From positions 1 through 64,000 of the forward strand of contig OMZY01000005.1 of the NCBI GenBank assembly GCA_900315675.1: DNA of 64,000 nt, written 5' to 3'. The translations under genes were made by a program, and so were the position numbers. Every line of letters starts with the position of its first letter. Position 1 is the first letter of the stretch. Origin of the DNA: an uncultured Eubacteriales bacterium. GTDB lineage: Bacteria; Bacillota; Clostridia; Christensenellales; Aristaeellaceae. This document shows, in pieces, positions 7,478-16,581 of this stretch. Under the pieces are notes generated by a model. The model ran no database searches. It saw only the letters and a list, made by a program, of their open reading frames with translations, and was not told the DNA's origin.

Positions 7478-8422
7478 TCAGAAGCCGAGCTTCCGGATGG
7501 CTTCCACCAGGTTGCGGCCGTAGACCTCGGCACCCAGGCAGTTGGGGTGGAGGTTGTCCAGGAAGTATTCCGGCAGGTGGGGTACCAGGGTGAAGCCGTC
7601 CACGATCTTCACATTGGGATAGCGGCCGGCGATTTTCTTCACGTTCTCGCAGAAGCGGGACAGGGTGGGGAAGCCGTCCGGCACGTCTCCGCGCCACAGG
7701 GGCGTGACGCACAGGACCGGGATCTCCGTTCCGTACAGGCCGATGAGGGTCTCCCAGTATTCCTCCACGTCCTGCATGGTTTCGCAGCCGAACTGGTTGG
7801 TGCCCAGGGCTACGATGATCTTGTCCGGAGTGTAGCCCGGCATTTTCAGCAGGGACTTTTTATCATAGACGTATCCGCCGATGCCCTGGTTGATGATGTC
7901 GTAGTTCAGCAGGCGGTTGGCCACGCTGACGTAGGTCTGGGCGGAGCGGAGGGGCCCGTAGCCCTGGGTGATGGAATCCCCGAGCCAGAGGACCTTCTCA
8001 TTCTTCTTCGCGGGGGTTACGTCGCCGTCAATGGTGAAGTTCCGGATCAGGATCGTGGCGTCCGCGGGGAGGTAGAGGACAACCTCCTTTTCCCCTTCCG
8101 GCAGCTGCCAGTCCAGCTTCCCTTCCTCGGGCAGGTCCTTCACGTAGCGGATCTCCGTGATCTGCCCGTTCAGCGACAGCTCAAAGGAGTCCTGGGAGCC
8201 GGTCCAGATGAAGCGGTATTCAAAGGACAGGCTCTGCGCCATGGTGGTGAACTCCAGGGTTTTCGCCGTGGTGGCCATGCACCGGTCATACCAGAAATCG
8301 AAGGCGGTGCTGAAATAGGCCATCTGCTCGTCCGTATACTGAAAGGCCTGCAGCCAGCCGCCCTCTGTTTCCTTAAAGGAATAGGCCCCGAAGTAAATAC
8401 TTTGCAGCTCTTTGTTGGTCAT
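7478..8422 (-). CDS. SGNH/GDSL hydrolase (carbohydrate esterase type), 314 aa
   Basis: Two-domain layout: an N-terminal beta-sandwich-like region (about 1-135) and an SGNH hydrolase domain (about 140-314). All SGNH blocks are visible: GDSIT with the nucleophile Ser150, 'NQGIGGYVYD' with the block II glycine, GTNQ (block III Asn), and D289-N-L-H292 (block V catalytic Asp/His). The family deacetylates or de-esterifies polysaccharides and other substrates. No signal peptide is seen, so it probably acts on imported substrates. The start at 8422 has AGGAGC about 8 nt upstream on the minus strand. Divergent or convergent neighbours are separated by repeats, so it is likely a single-gene unit. Confidence 0.88.
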   Translation of the reverse strand: MTNKELQSIYFGAYSFKETEGGWLQAFQYTDEQMAYFSTAFDFWYDRCMATTAKTLEFTTMAQSLSFEYRFIWTGSQDSFELSLNGQITEIRYVKDLPEEGKLDWQLPEGEKEVVLYLPADATILIRNFTIDGDVTPAKKNEKVLWLGDSITQGYGPLRSAQTYVSVANRLLNYDIINQGIGGYVYDKKSLLKMPGYTPDKIIVALGTNQFGCETMQDVEEYWETLIGLYGTEIPVLCVTPLWRGDVPDGFPTLSRFCENVKKIAGRYPNVKIVDGFTLVPHLPEYFLDNLHPNCLGAEVYGRNLVEAIRKLGF

Positions 8423-8863
8423 ATAAGTGCTCCTCTTTTGTCAGCGTTTTGGGACAGTATAACGTAACGGGAGGAAGAGTACAAGGAAGGGGAGCAAGGA
8501 ATAAGGAATGATGAATACAATTCATAATTCATAATGATCCGCTGCGGCGGGGGAGATAGTGGGCAAAGCCCAAATGCAGAATTAAGAATGCAGAATGCAG
8601 AATTATTGCGGCTGCGGCCGCGAAGGAGATTTCTCCGCGCAGAATCCTTCGGATTCTTTGGTCGAAATGACACATGGAGGCGATGGTGTTCCTAACGCGA
8701 AGTTGACAGAAGGGACGGGATAAATGTCAAACTTCGCATGACATTACCCCCGTCCCCCTTGTCAACTTCCCGCATTGCGCGGTGGGTGTTTGGCTGTAGA
8801 AGATCATTGTGCATTATGCATTGTGCATTGTGCATTGCAGCATGGGGATTCTCCCCGTGCTGC
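8423..8863. repeat. Intergenic repeat mosaic
   Basis: Holds heptad tracts (8519-8539 and 8572-8606, with a GGGCAAAGCCC hairpin just before the second), a GAAATGACAC...GGTGTTCC module (8663-8692), a REP-like palindrome (8701-8772) and a tail with TGCATTG repeats near 8812-8840. No gene seen. Confidence 0.65.
8701..8772. repeat. REP-like palindrome, GTTGACA/TGTCAAC family
   Basis: Arms AGTTGACAGAAGGGACGGG and CCGTCCCCCTTGTCAACTT fold onto each other, with an inner palindrome around TGTCAAACTTCGCATGACA. Other copies: 10131-10202, 12581-12658, 27589-27668, 30506-30538 (half), 36371-36447 and 42309-42412. Confidence 0.85.
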
Positions 8864-9943
8864 TCAGTTTCTTCTCCGGTCGATGCCGGCGGTGCGGTAG
8901 TATTCGGCCTTGGCGGCGTACATGCCTTCGTCGGATTCCTTCAGCATTTCGCTGATGGACTTCTGGTGGTTCTCCGAGAAGCTGTAGCCGATGGCGCAGC
9001 TGTACGGCGTTTCGGCCACGTTCTTTTTGATGCGGTCGATCAGTTGGAGCACGTCCTCCTCGGTGCCGTGGCGGCAGATGATGAGGAACTCGTCCCCGCC
9101 GACACGGTAGACGGACTGGCGGGACTTGGCCGCCTGCACGAAGCACAGGGCCAGGGAGACCAGCGCCTCGTCCCCGGCGGCATGGCCGTGGGTATCGTTG
9201 ATGTGCTTCAGGCCATTCATGTCAATGGACACCAGGGCGGTGATCCCCGACGGATCGATCTCCATGTCCCCGTAGCAGGCCTGGCGGTTGAGCAGGTCCG
9301 TGAGGGAATCCTTCTTGGTCAGGTTCAGCACGGAGAACAGGTAATAGGTAAACAGCCCGATGGCGATGGTGGTGCAGAAGATATGGGAATAGACGGGGCC
9401 GAAGATAAAGGGCAGGAAGACGCCGCTGCCCAGGGCAAAGGCGAAATAGGCGATGGGGATCAGCTCAATGGACTGCTTGTTGCTGCGCTTGTACAGGGCG
9501 TAGACCAGCACGGAACCGTAGGTGCCCGGCACGATGAAGGGGAGCAGCCCCAGCGGGCCGCGGACGAAGGTGCCGTCTTCCTCAAAGCGGAAGACCCAGC
9601 CGTTCCAGATGGAAAGGAAGCAGAGTACCGCCAGGATGCAGGCGGGAATGAAAAGGGTCTTGCGCAGCTTTTTCACCAGGGTATAGAGGATCAGCGCGTC
9701 CACGAAGGGCATGGCGCTGTAGCGGACGGCGGTCAGGTACGGCCGGCCTTTCCAGACGATGCCGTGCTCGCTGAGGTAAAACTCAAAGAACACCACAACG
9801 GAAAGCAGCAGCACCGAGGCGATCAGCAGGCACATGCGGTTGGAAAAGGTTTTATCCAGGAAGGCGGTGGTCCGGAGCGAGACCAAAAAGGCCAGTGATA
9901 TCAGGATCAGTGACCAGTTCTGGATGAAATAGTCTCTTGCCAT
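8864..9943 (-). CDS. Membrane diguanylate cyclase (GGDEF), 359 aa
   Basis: An N-terminal half of about seven hydrophobic helices (roughly residues 8-200) precedes a GGDEF domain with an intact active site G282-G-D-E-F286, 'MNGLKHINDTHGHAAGDEAL' and a 'DEGMYAAK' end. It should make cyclic di-GMP at the membrane in response to an unknown signal. No RxxD inhibitory site is present five residues before GGDEF ('KSRQ' instead). The ATG at 9943 is used here; a GTG at 9949 is better placed relative to GGGGGA and may be the true start. Confidence 0.88.
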   Translation of the reverse strand: MARDYFIQNWSLILISLAFLVSLRTTAFLDKTFSNRMCLLIASVLLLSVVVFFEFYLSEHGIVWKGRPYLTAVRYSAMPFVDALILYTLVKKLRKTLFIPACILAVLCFLSIWNGWVFRFEEDGTFVRGPLGLLPFIVPGTYGSVLVYALYKRSNKQSIELIPIAYFAFALGSGVFLPFIFGPVYSHIFCTTIAIGLFTYYLFSVLNLTKKDSLTDLLNRQACYGDMEIDPSGITALVSIDMNGLKHINDTHGHAAGDEALVSLALCFVQAAKSRQSVYRVGGDEFLIICRHGTEEDVLQLIDRIKKNVAETPYSCAIGYSFSENHQKSISEMLKESDEGMYAAKAEYYRTAGIDRRRN

Positions 9944-10258
9944 TAACACGATGCCATTCCCCCGCAAAAGATGGTAGGTGAAACAGGGCCTGGGAAATCA
10001 GGTGAATGTAATTCTTTTACAAATATTGTATGTTCCTCTTTTAATTTGCATATACTATATCATACAAGTTGAAGTTTGAAAAGCATTTGTAATCGTTTTC
10101 TTTTCGTTCTTTTTCTGATTTTGGAGAACGAGTTGACAGAGGGACGGGGTAAATGTCAAACTTCGCATGACATTTACCCCGTCCCTCGTGTCAACTTTCC
10201 GCCAGGCGTGTTGGATGTTTGGCTGCAGAAGATTATTGTGAATTGTGAAAGAGAAGAA
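9944..10258. other. Promoter region plus REP-like palindrome
   Basis: The first ~120 bp are A/T-rich (TATACTATATCATAC near 10051) and probably hold the promoter of the minus-strand GGDEF gene, though I could not fix -35/-10 boxes. A REP-like palindrome follows at 10131-10202 (AGTTGACAGAGGGACGGGG / CCCCGTCCCTCGTGTCAACT). Confidence 0.55.
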
Positions 10259-10966
10259 TTATTTCTTCTCTTTCGCCTCATACGTAATGGTGACGCTGGC
10301 GCTGACGCAGATCTTCGCGGCCCGGATGACGGTGGCGGCGTCCTCGGCCTGCTCGGTGATCATGCCCTTGGCGGAGAAGTTGTTGGCGCCGCTGTCGTAG
10401 GCGTACACTCCGCTTTCGGCGATGCTGTCGATTTCCAGTTCGCCCAGACCCGCGGCTTCCGCCAGGACGTCGGCCTTGGCTTTCGCGTCCGCGACGGCGG
10501 CCTTCAGGGCTTCCGCCCGGGCGGCTGTATCGTCCTTCGCGGAGAAGGAAACGCCGTCCAGCATGTTGGCGCCGGCGCCGAAGGCCAGGTCGATCACCTC
10601 GCCCACGCGGGTCATGTCCGTCACCTTCACCGCCAGGGTGGAGGAGGCGTTGTAGCCGGTGATACGCTCCACGGAGCTGGAATAGTCATAGGCGGCGTAG
10701 AGGTTGATATAGCCGGTGCTGATATCCTCTTCGTCAATGCCGGCGGCGGTCAGCGCCTCCCGGATTTTCGCGATGACCTCGTTGGCTTCCGCCTGGGCGC
10801 TGGGCGCCTCGGCGCTGCGGACATTCACGCCCAGGGAGATGACCGCCACGTCGGCGGGGATCAGCACCTCACCGGAGCCGGTGACGGTGATCTGCGTATC
10901 CGCAAAGGCGGCGGAAAGGCCCAGGGTCAGGGCAAGAGCAAGCAAAAGAGCAGTCAGTTTACGCAT
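10259..10966 (-). CDS. SIMPL (DUF541) domain secreted protein, 235 aa
   Basis: The start at 10966 follows AGGAGGG with a clear signal peptide (MRKLTALLLALALTLGL, cleavage after AFA). The mature protein matches the SIMPL family: 'ITVTGSGEVLIPADVAVISLGV' near the N terminus, then alternating helices and strands with 'AKAKADVLAEAAG' and a C-terminal 'ICVSASVTITYE' strand. The family forms periplasmic or surface beta/alpha assemblies of poorly known role, linked to stress or channel-like oligomers. It stands alone between repeats and a divergent GGDEF gene. Confidence 0.88.
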   Translation of the reverse strand: MRKLTALLLALALTLGLSAAFADTQITVTGSGEVLIPADVAVISLGVNVRSAEAPSAQAEANEVIAKIREALTAAGIDEEDISTGYINLYAAYDYSSSVERITGYNASSTLAVKVTDMTRVGEVIDLAFGAGANMLDGVSFSAKDDTAARAEALKAAVADAKAKADVLAEAAGLGELEIDSIAESGVYAYDSGANNFSAKGMITEQAEDAATVIRAAKICVSASVTITYEAKEKK

Positions 10967-11056
10967 AGGGAATCCCTCCTTCAAAAGTGGTTTCACTCAG
11001 TATGACGATCGTTATGCCGTAAAGGTTCCCGGTTTGTACAAATAAATTTTTAAACA

Positions 11057-11086
11057 TTGACAGGCGCCTTGTCAACGGGGTAGAAT
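11057..11086 (+). promoter_or_regulatory. Promoter of the second GGDEF gene
   Basis: TTGACA (11057-11062), 18-bp spacer, TAGAAT (11081-11086). The -35 is one arm of an almost perfect palindrome TTGACA-GGCGCC-TTGTCAA (11057-11075), a possible operator. Confidence 0.55.
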
Positions 11087-11138
11087 GCAAATGGAAGAAG
11101 TTTGCAATTGTAAAAAGCTATACGGGAGGCTGAAAACC

Positions 11139-12512
11139 GTGTCGTTGAGGAAAAAAGGAGCGGGCAGAGGCGTTTCGCTGAGACGCTTCTCTATCCTGAT
11201 GCTCTTTGTTTCCCTGGTGATCATGGTGATCCTGCTGGTGACCACCTTCCGGACGGTGAATGCCTTCCACAGCCTTTCCGCGGCGACGAGCGACTATATT
11301 GAGCAGGCCGCGGCGGCGGATAACCTGATGGATGCCTCCGACTACCTGACGGAGGAGGTTCAGCGCTATACCGTGATGGGCGAGCGGCCCCACCTGGAGA
11401 ACTATTTCCGGGAGGCGGAGGAGGACCGCAGGCGGGAGCAGGCCCTGGCGGTCATGTTCCGCAACGCGCCCAACTCCCCGGCGCTGACCCAGCTGCAGAC
11501 GGCCATGCAGGAGTCCGTGGACCTGATGAACCGGGAATACTACGCCATGCGCCTGGTGCTGGAAGCCAGCGGGGATCAGGATATCCCGGAAGCCATCCGG
11601 GCGGTGGAACTGACGGAAGAAGACCGGGCGCTGAGCCCGGAGGAGAAGAACGCCAAGGCCCGGCTGCTGATGCACGATTCCGACTATTACGCCCAGAAGA
11701 GCCGCATCCGCGCGGACATGCAGGAGTGCGTGGACACCCTGACGGAAAACACCCACCAGGTGCGGCAGAACATGGAAAACCGCATGGGCCGGTGCCTGAC
11801 CTGGATGATCATCCTGATCGTGGTGCAGAGCGTCTGCGTGTTCAAGTTCCTGCTGCTGACCAACCGCCTGGGCGTGCGGCCGCTGCTGAACGCGGTGAAC
11901 CATATCCGCCGGGACGAGCAGCTGCCTGTGACCGGCGCGCAGGAATTCCGCTACCTGGCGGATACCTACAACAAGATGTACCATACCTATAAGAAGAACA
12001 TCGAAAGCCTGAGCTTCAAGGCCTCCCATGACGGGCTGACCGGGGTTTACAACCGGGCGGGATATGAGCTGATCCGGGAAAGCGTGGATCTGGCCACCAC
12101 GGCCCTTTTGATCCTGGACGTCAACTTCTTCAAGGAGATCAACGACACCTCCGGCCACGAGACCGGCGACGAGGCCCTGAAGAAGGTGGGCCGGGTGCTG
12201 ACGGACAACTTCCGCTCCGTGGACTATATCTGCCGCATCGGCGGGGACGAGTTCACGGTGTTCATGGTCAACCTGAAGGACAAGCCGGAGGAACTGATCC
12301 GGCGGAAGGTGGAGCAGATCAACGAAGCCCTGGCGGATACCTCGGACGGATCCCCGGCGGTGAGCATGAGCGTGGGCATCGCCGTGGGCGACGGGGAGGC
12401 GGACTCCCAGGAGCTGTTCCGCCGCGCGGACACCGCCCTGTACTACGTGAAGGAAAACGGCCGCAACGGCTGCTGCTTCTACGAAAAGGGAATGAAGATA
12501 AAAGACAGATGA
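11139..12512 (+). CDS. Membrane diguanylate cyclase (GGDEF) with extracytoplasmic sensor, 457 aa
   Basis: GTG at 11139 lies 9 nt after GGGAGG (11124-11129). Layout: basic N terminus, membrane helix (about 17-40), helical extracytoplasmic region (about 40-215), second membrane helix (about 220-240), linker, then a GGDEF domain with G368-G-D-E-F372. An RxxD inhibitory site (RSVD) sits exactly five residues before GGDEF, so product inhibition by c-di-GMP is expected, unlike the GGDEF protein at 8864-9943. The extracytoplasmic part is a helical-bundle type with no recognised ligand. Confidence 0.88.
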   Translation: MSLRKKGAGRGVSLRRFSILMLFVSLVIMVILLVTTFRTVNAFHSLSAATSDYIEQAAAADNLMDASDYLTEEVQRYTVMGERPHLENYFREAEEDRRREQALAVMFRNAPNSPALTQLQTAMQESVDLMNREYYAMRLVLEASGDQDIPEAIRAVELTEEDRALSPEEKNAKARLLMHDSDYYAQKSRIRADMQECVDTLTENTHQVRQNMENRMGRCLTWMIILIVVQSVCVFKFLLLTNRLGVRPLLNAVNHIRRDEQLPVTGAQEFRYLADTYNKMYHTYKKNIESLSFKASHDGLTGVYNRAGYELIRESVDLATTALLILDVNFFKEINDTSGHETGDEALKKVGRVLTDNFRSVDYICRIGGDEFTVFMVNLKDKPEELIRRKVEQINEALADTSDGSPAVSMSVGIAVGDGEADSQELFRRADTALYYVKENGRNGCCFYEKGMKIKDR

Positions 12513-12534
12513 CAGAGTCATCTGTCTTTTATCA
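12496..12534 (+). terminator. Terminator overlapping the stop of the GGDEF gene
   Basis: Perfect stem GATAAAAGACAGATGAC / GTCATCTGTCTTTTATC (12497-12513 / 12517-12533), loop AGA. The stop codon lies inside the 5' arm. Confidence 0.75.
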
Positions 12535-13069
12535 ATGAACAATTCATAATTCATAATGAACGTTTCATTCGCTGCGGAGAGCGGGAAGATGACAGAGGGA
12601 CGGGGTTAAAGTCAAACTTCGCATGACATTAACCCCGTCCCTCATGTCAACTTCCCGCCAGGCGTTTGGGTGCATGGAGTTAGTGGTAGTGGAGAAAACG
12701 GAGAGCAGGAACGTGACGGAAGGGACAGACTTACGGTCACAGCCTGACGGCCGTGACGGATAAATCTGTCCCGCAGTCACGTTCCTGCATTGCGTGGTGA
12801 GTGTTGGAGAATGGAAGGAGAACGAAAGGAACCGTCCCTCCGTTCTCCTGGGGACAGTCCCCAGTGTCCATTTTGCTGCGGCGGGTGACATCGGTTGGCA
12901 AATTTTGGTTACATGGGGCAGTGGTCATGTCACCGTGAAAAAATGAAGTAACTTTTCTTTTCACAGCAGGAAACGGCAAGGTAACAAATGTGACCAAATC
13001 ACAGAGAAAACAGAACAGTCAAAATACAGGCAAAACCTTATGTGCAAACGGTTGCAAGGTTTCTGCCTA
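12513..13069. repeat. Intergenic repeat mosaic
   Basis: Contains heptads (12534-12560), REP-like palindrome 12581-12658 (GTTGACA family), a second-family palindrome 12705-12788 with 13-bp arms GCAGGAACGTGAC / GTCACGTTCCTGC, an element GGAGAACGAAAGGAACCG...CGTTCTCC (about 12817-12848), and CTGGGGACAGTCCCCAG (12848-12864). The remaining ~200 bp are unique and A/T-richer, with no gene recognised. Confidence 0.7.
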
Positions 13070-13130
13070 TTGACGGGGCACGGCAGGACGGTTACAATAT
13101 ACGCATTGGTGAATGTATATACAGTAACCA
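13070..13130 (+). promoter_or_regulatory. Promoter with flanking inverted repeat
   Basis: TTGACG (13070-13075), 17-bp spacer, TACAAT (13093-13098). An imperfect inverted repeat GGTTACAATATAC ... GTATATACAGTAACC spans the -10 and start region, a possible operator for an unknown regulator. Confidence 0.6.
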
Positions 13131-13159
13131 ATTTGTCTCGGAAGGAGAAAGAACCCCCC

Positions 13160-14254
13160 ATGTTTCTGCATAAGTCACGTAACCTGTTTTTGTTTACCCT
13201 GGTCCTGTGCCTGCTGGCGGGATGCCTGTGCGCCTTCGCGGAGGAGGCCGGACTGCCGGAATCCCCTGCGATCCGGACGGCTGAGAATGCCGAGATTGAC
13301 ACGGATTGCAGCGAGCTTTCCTCCTGCAGCGTCACGTTCCGGAACACCCGCGCCTACACGCCGGAGGATTTCAACACGGCGAAAGTGGTGGAGAAGCGTT
13401 ATGAGCCCTGGGGGGACGGCGCCGGCCAGGATGTATATGAATACCGGTACGCGGATGACGCCCTGCTTTCAGTGACAAGCGACACAAGCCTGTGTTACGG
13501 AAACAGGGACGCGGACCGTTACAGCCAGCTGCTGACCTACCTTGACAACGCTGATATTGAACCGGACCAGGCAGTCGGAGAACCTTATCCGCTGGAAGAC
13601 GCGCAGGCACGCTGCGAGAAGCTGTTCCGCAGCCTGCATCTGTGCGGGCTGAGCCTGGACAGTGCGGTGCCGCTTTCCGCGGAATACATCCGCAATCTGA
13701 CGGAGGACATGAGCACCTTTTACGGGGGAGCGGGGAAGCTGGACACCTTCAGGGAATTCCCGGAGGAAATCGGCGGCTGGTACCTGACCTACCGGCAGGA
13801 GCTGAACGGCCTGAAATCCGCCGGGCAACCGCAGGTGAAGGTGGTGCTGACGGAGAATGAAACCGCGCTGCTGGAGCTGAATCAGGTCATCGACCACGTG
13901 AATGACGAATATGAAATGGCAGTCGGGGTTACATGGGTGGACGCCATGAGGCTTTTCTCCGCGAACCACTGCGAGAAGACCATTGCGGACGAGCACTACA
14001 GCGAGTCCTTTGAGATCAGCCGGATCAACCTGACCTACACGTATGATTTCCCGGGCGGGGCGGGCGTGTGCCCGCTGGACGCGCGGACCTATCCCTGCTG
14101 GTATATTGAAGGGCACAGGGAGGTAACGCTGACGGAAGGGGAAAATGTGAAGCAGGCGGGGACCCGGGTGGTTCCGTTCAGGGAGATCTACAGGATAACG
14201 GACGGGAAAAGGGTAATGTTGGCGAAGGCGAAGACAAGTATGAATGAAGAATGA
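13160..14254 (+). CDS. Secreted or lipoprotein of unknown function, 364 aa
   Basis: The start at 13160 follows GGAAGGAG (13140-13147) and a clear promoter. The N terminus has a hydrophobic core ending 'LLAGCLCAFAEE': LAGC is a usable lipobox, but cleavage after AFA by signal peptidase I is also possible. The rest is soluble, mixed alpha/beta, with no motif I recognise; 'TYPCWYIEGHREVTL' near the C terminus resembles the strand pairs of some lipoprotein repeats. A terminator follows. Function unknown. Confidence 0.75.
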   Translation: MFLHKSRNLFLFTLVLCLLAGCLCAFAEEAGLPESPAIRTAENAEIDTDCSELSSCSVTFRNTRAYTPEDFNTAKVVEKRYEPWGDGAGQDVYEYRYADDALLSVTSDTSLCYGNRDADRYSQLLTYLDNADIEPDQAVGEPYPLEDAQARCEKLFRSLHLCGLSLDSAVPLSAEYIRNLTEDMSTFYGGAGKLDTFREFPEEIGGWYLTYRQELNGLKSAGQPQVKVVLTENETALLELNQVIDHVNDEYEMAVGVTWVDAMRLFSANHCEKTIADEHYSESFEISRINLTYTYDFPGGAGVCPLDARTYPCWYIEGHREVTLTEGENVKQAGTRVVPFREIYRITDGKRVMLAKAKTSMNEE

Positions 14255-14281
14255 AAAATGAAGAATGAAGAATTATGAGTG

Positions 14282-14312
14282 ATAAAATGCGGCTGACGGC
14301 CGCATTTTATTG
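14282..14312 (+). terminator. Rho-independent terminator
   Basis: ATAAAATGCGGC / GCCGCATTTTAT stem, loop TGACG, 28 bp after the stop codon of the 13160 gene; a heptad tract (AATGAAG units, 14243-14277) lies between. Confidence 0.8.
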
Positions 14313-14326
14313 TATGGATGCAGAAA

Positions 14327-14435
14327 ATGAATTATTGCCTGCGGCAATATGAATTATTGAGCCGCAAGCGACTCAATATGAATTATCGTCTTCGACGATA
14401 TGAATTATTCGCCTGCGGCGAATGTGAGAGTTAGT
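14327..14435 (+). repeat. Four-hairpin array 1
   Basis: Four perfect or nearly perfect hairpins separated by the invariant 7-mer ATGAATT: ATTGCC-TGC-GGCAAT (14334-14348), a longer ATTGAG...CTCAAT (14356-14377), ATCGTC-TTC-GACGAT (14385-14399), ATTCGCC-TGC-GGCGAAT (14407-14423). The array closes with GTGAGAGTTAG. Sister arrays with different stems lie at 36234-36341 and 41010-41116. Confidence 0.9.
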
Positions 14436-14594
14436 TGAGGCTGCGGAAACGAGAAGTTGACAGAGGGAGAATGGGCGCAGCCCAAATGAATAATTAACAA
14501 TTAACAATGCACAATTAACCGCTGCGGCGGGGAGAGGAGAACGAGATTTCCCCGCAACCTCAATCGTCGCTTCTTTTCCGCAATCTCAATGGTC

Positions 14595-14682
14595 GCAACT
14601 CCACACTGTGGAGGTTGCTCCCTTTCGATTGACCTCACCCCTGACGGAATTTCAGCCACTGGCTGCCCTCAGGGGTTCGCCC
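14595..14682. repeat. Two-hairpin element, copy 1
   Basis: Hairpin 1: GCAAC/GTTGC closing CTCCACA-C-TGTGGAG. Hairpin 2: outer CCCCTGA/TCAGGGG (14638-14644/14669-14675), linker AATTTC, inner CAGCC-ACT-GGCTG (14653-14665), followed by TTCGCCC. Other copies: within 31891-32046, 32191-32295, 42179-42282 and 47854-47958. Confidence 0.85.
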
Positions 14683-14884
14683 TGGAGCGCGCTCGCTGCT
14701 TGTTTCGGTAAGGATTCGCGCGCGCACCGCGGGCGGAATTCCCGCCTCGCGCACCGCGCACGACAGGACTCCGCTTCATTTCGGCTGCGCCGACAGCGCA
14801 CTGCGCTGACATTCAGCTCGCTCCCCACGCGGCCGCCAGCGGCCTTGGTCAGGATGACACCTGGAGGCGATGGTGTTCCGATAA

Positions 14885-14959
14885 GGGGAACGCTGGGGAC
14901 AGTCCCCATCGTTCCCTGAAGGAAAAGGGGAACGACAGGGACAGTCCCCATCGTTCCCC
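14885..14959. repeat. Tandem GGGGACAGTCCCC palindromes
   Basis: Two units of GGGGAACG...GGGACAGTCCC...CGTTCCC (14885-14915 and 14927-14959). A related core is at 12848-12864. Such sequences resemble REP elements mobilised by RAYT (Y1) transposases, but no such gene is in the window. Confidence 0.75.
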
Positions 14960-15231
14960 GCTTGGGTGCGTGGAGGCTGTGGCAGTGGAGGCGATGGTGA
15001 TCCTCTCCCTGCCTGCTTTGACAGTAAATGGCAGGAAATGATATCATAAATAGGTTAAAGTTGTATGTTTGAAGCCGTATTTTACAAGGGATGAAGGCGA
15101 ATTTTGGGGATATGGTCGGATTGAATACAAAATACAGAGGAAAAACAATGCAAAAGGTTCATTTTCACGTCATAAAACGTTCATTAAAACGTCTATATAT
15201 TATGGGTATGCATTTTACGGAGGGAAGAAGA

Positions 15232-16566
15232 ATGAGGAAACGCACATGCATGCTGTGGGCCGGGGTGATCCTCGCCATCCTGCTGCTGCTCGTTGGCGGC
15301 GCGGCGATGGCGGAAGAGAACCAGATCGCGGCGACATCCACGGACCTGGAGCCGGAACCGGTGCCGGATTTCGTGGTGGAAGGCGACGTGCTGACGGCCT
15401 GCAACAGCGAGGCATATATCGTGAGCGTCCCTGCCGGAGTCCGGGTCATCGGACCGAACGCGTTCCGCGGCAAGCAGAAGCTGCAGAGCGTGGTGATCCC
15501 GGATTCCGTGGAAGTGATAAGCGCCGGCGCCTTTGCGGAATGTACGAAACTGAAGCTGGTCATCCTGGGGGAAAACTCCAAGCTGAAAGAAATAGGAAGC
15601 AAAGCCTTCCTGAACTGTAAGAAACTGAGTATCGACTTTGTCCCGGAAGGGATCAGCGTGGCGGCGGACGCCTTTGAAGGCGTGGCGGCGGCGGAACCTA
15701 CGCCTACGCCCACACCGACGCCGACGGAAACGCCGACGCCCACCCCCGCCCCCACGGATACGGACCAGCCGGCGGACGTGACGCCGACCCCGGCGCCGGA
15801 AACGCCTACGCCTACGCCGGTGCCGGACCCCGAACCGGACCACGATCCGCCCACGGACGAGCCGGAACCGGAACCCGAACCAGAACCCGAACCGGAACCT
15901 GAACCCGGCCCCGGCGGTGGCGGCGGCGGAGGATTCCCCGGCGGCGGATCCTCCGGGCCCCGGATTCCCCACAACAAGAACCGGCAGCCTGTGGGACCGG
16001 ACTATGACCTGCTGGACCTGAAGGAACTGGAGAAACAGCAGGAGACGGTGATGAATCGGCTGACGCTGGGAAAGGAAACCCTGGCGCTGAGCCTGAACCG
16101 GCCGGAAGGCGCGGAAGCCGGAGACGGCTTCACGGTGACCGGAATGGACTGGAAAAAGGCGGAAGGGCAGGAGCAGATCGACACCCTGATCCTCACCGCG
16201 GCAGACAGTGAAGACGGGAAGCAGAATACCTGGAGTGTGAACGGCGAGGTGTTCCGCAAGATGAACAAGAGCGGCATCGAACACCTGGTGCTCCGCAGCG
16301 GAGACCAGATCGCCGTGATGGAAACGGAAGGCTTCCTGGCCGGATGGAGTTACGACGAGATGAAGAGCCGCGGGACAGCGAACCGGCGGTTTGAATACGA
16401 AATCGGCATGAACGGGGATTCCCCGGCAGCCTGGAAGGTCAGCGTGGAGGGACAAACCTACGAACTGACCACGGACGACCACGCGGGCATCTTTATGACG
16501 GGAGTATACAGCGGCCCTGCCGAGGCGCTGGACGAACCATATGACCAACTGTTTGCCACAAAGTGA
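15232..16566 (+). CDS. Secreted LRR_5 (BspA-like) protein with PT/EP-rich linker, 444 aa
   Basis: The start at 15232 follows GGAGGG (15220-15225) and gives a signal peptide ending at AMA (about residue 26). Residues ~45-135 are BspA-type leucine-rich repeats ('VPAGVRVIGPNAFRGKQKLQ', 'PDSVEVISAGAFAECTKLK', 'LKEIGSKAFLNCKKL'). A Thr-Pro repeat linker (about 150-205), an Asp/Glu-Pro stretch (about 205-242) and a Gly-rich block lead to a C-terminal globular domain (about 280-444) of unknown type. Likely an extracellular binding protein and first gene of the operon to 27476; 15 bp separate it from the next gene. Confidence 0.85.
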   Translation: MRKRTCMLWAGVILAILLLLVGGAAMAEENQIAATSTDLEPEPVPDFVVEGDVLTACNSEAYIVSVPAGVRVIGPNAFRGKQKLQSVVIPDSVEVISAGAFAECTKLKLVILGENSKLKEIGSKAFLNCKKLSIDFVPEGISVAADAFEGVAAAEPTPTPTPTPTETPTPTPAPTDTDQPADVTPTPAPETPTPTPVPDPEPDHDPPTDEPEPEPEPEPEPEPEPGPGGGGGGGFPGGGSSGPRIPHNKNRQPVGPDYDLLDLKELEKQQETVMNRLTLGKETLALSLNRPEGAEAGDGFTVTGMDWKKAEGQEQIDTLILTAADSEDGKQNTWSVNGEVFRKMNKSGIEHLVLRSGDQIAVMETEGFLAGWSYDEMKSRGTANRRFEYEIGMNGDSPAAWKVSVEGQTYELTTDDHAGIFMTGVYSGPAEALDEPYDQLFATK

Positions 16567-16581
16567 AAGGAGTAGACACGG

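Larger units (their letters stand above)
14436..15231. repeat. Intergenic repeat mosaic with two-hairpin element
   Basis: Contains a truncated REP arm (14453-14468), GGGC/GCCC hairpin, heptads (14485-14519), the two-hairpin element (14575-14682), a 76-bp GC-rich segment (14697-14772) shared with 31776-31851, the CAGGATGACAC...GGTGTTCCG module (14848-14880), and two tandem GGGGACAGTCCCC palindromes (14885-14959). From about 15000 the sequence is unique and leads to the next operon; no promoter was fixed. Confidence 0.7.

Noticed and set aside
8701-8772. Insertion sequence
   Set aside because: Palindromes of 70-100 bp with no transposase frame; REP-like, not IS.
14327-14435. CRISPR array
   Set aside because: Linkers are 7 nt and the intervening segments are self-complementary 15-22 nt hairpins; no cas genes. 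Not a CRISPR.
15165-15977. Minus-strand frame rich in Gly-Ser repeats
   Set aside because: It is the mirror of the Thr-Pro and Glu-Pro repeat DNA in the plus-strand LRR protein gene.
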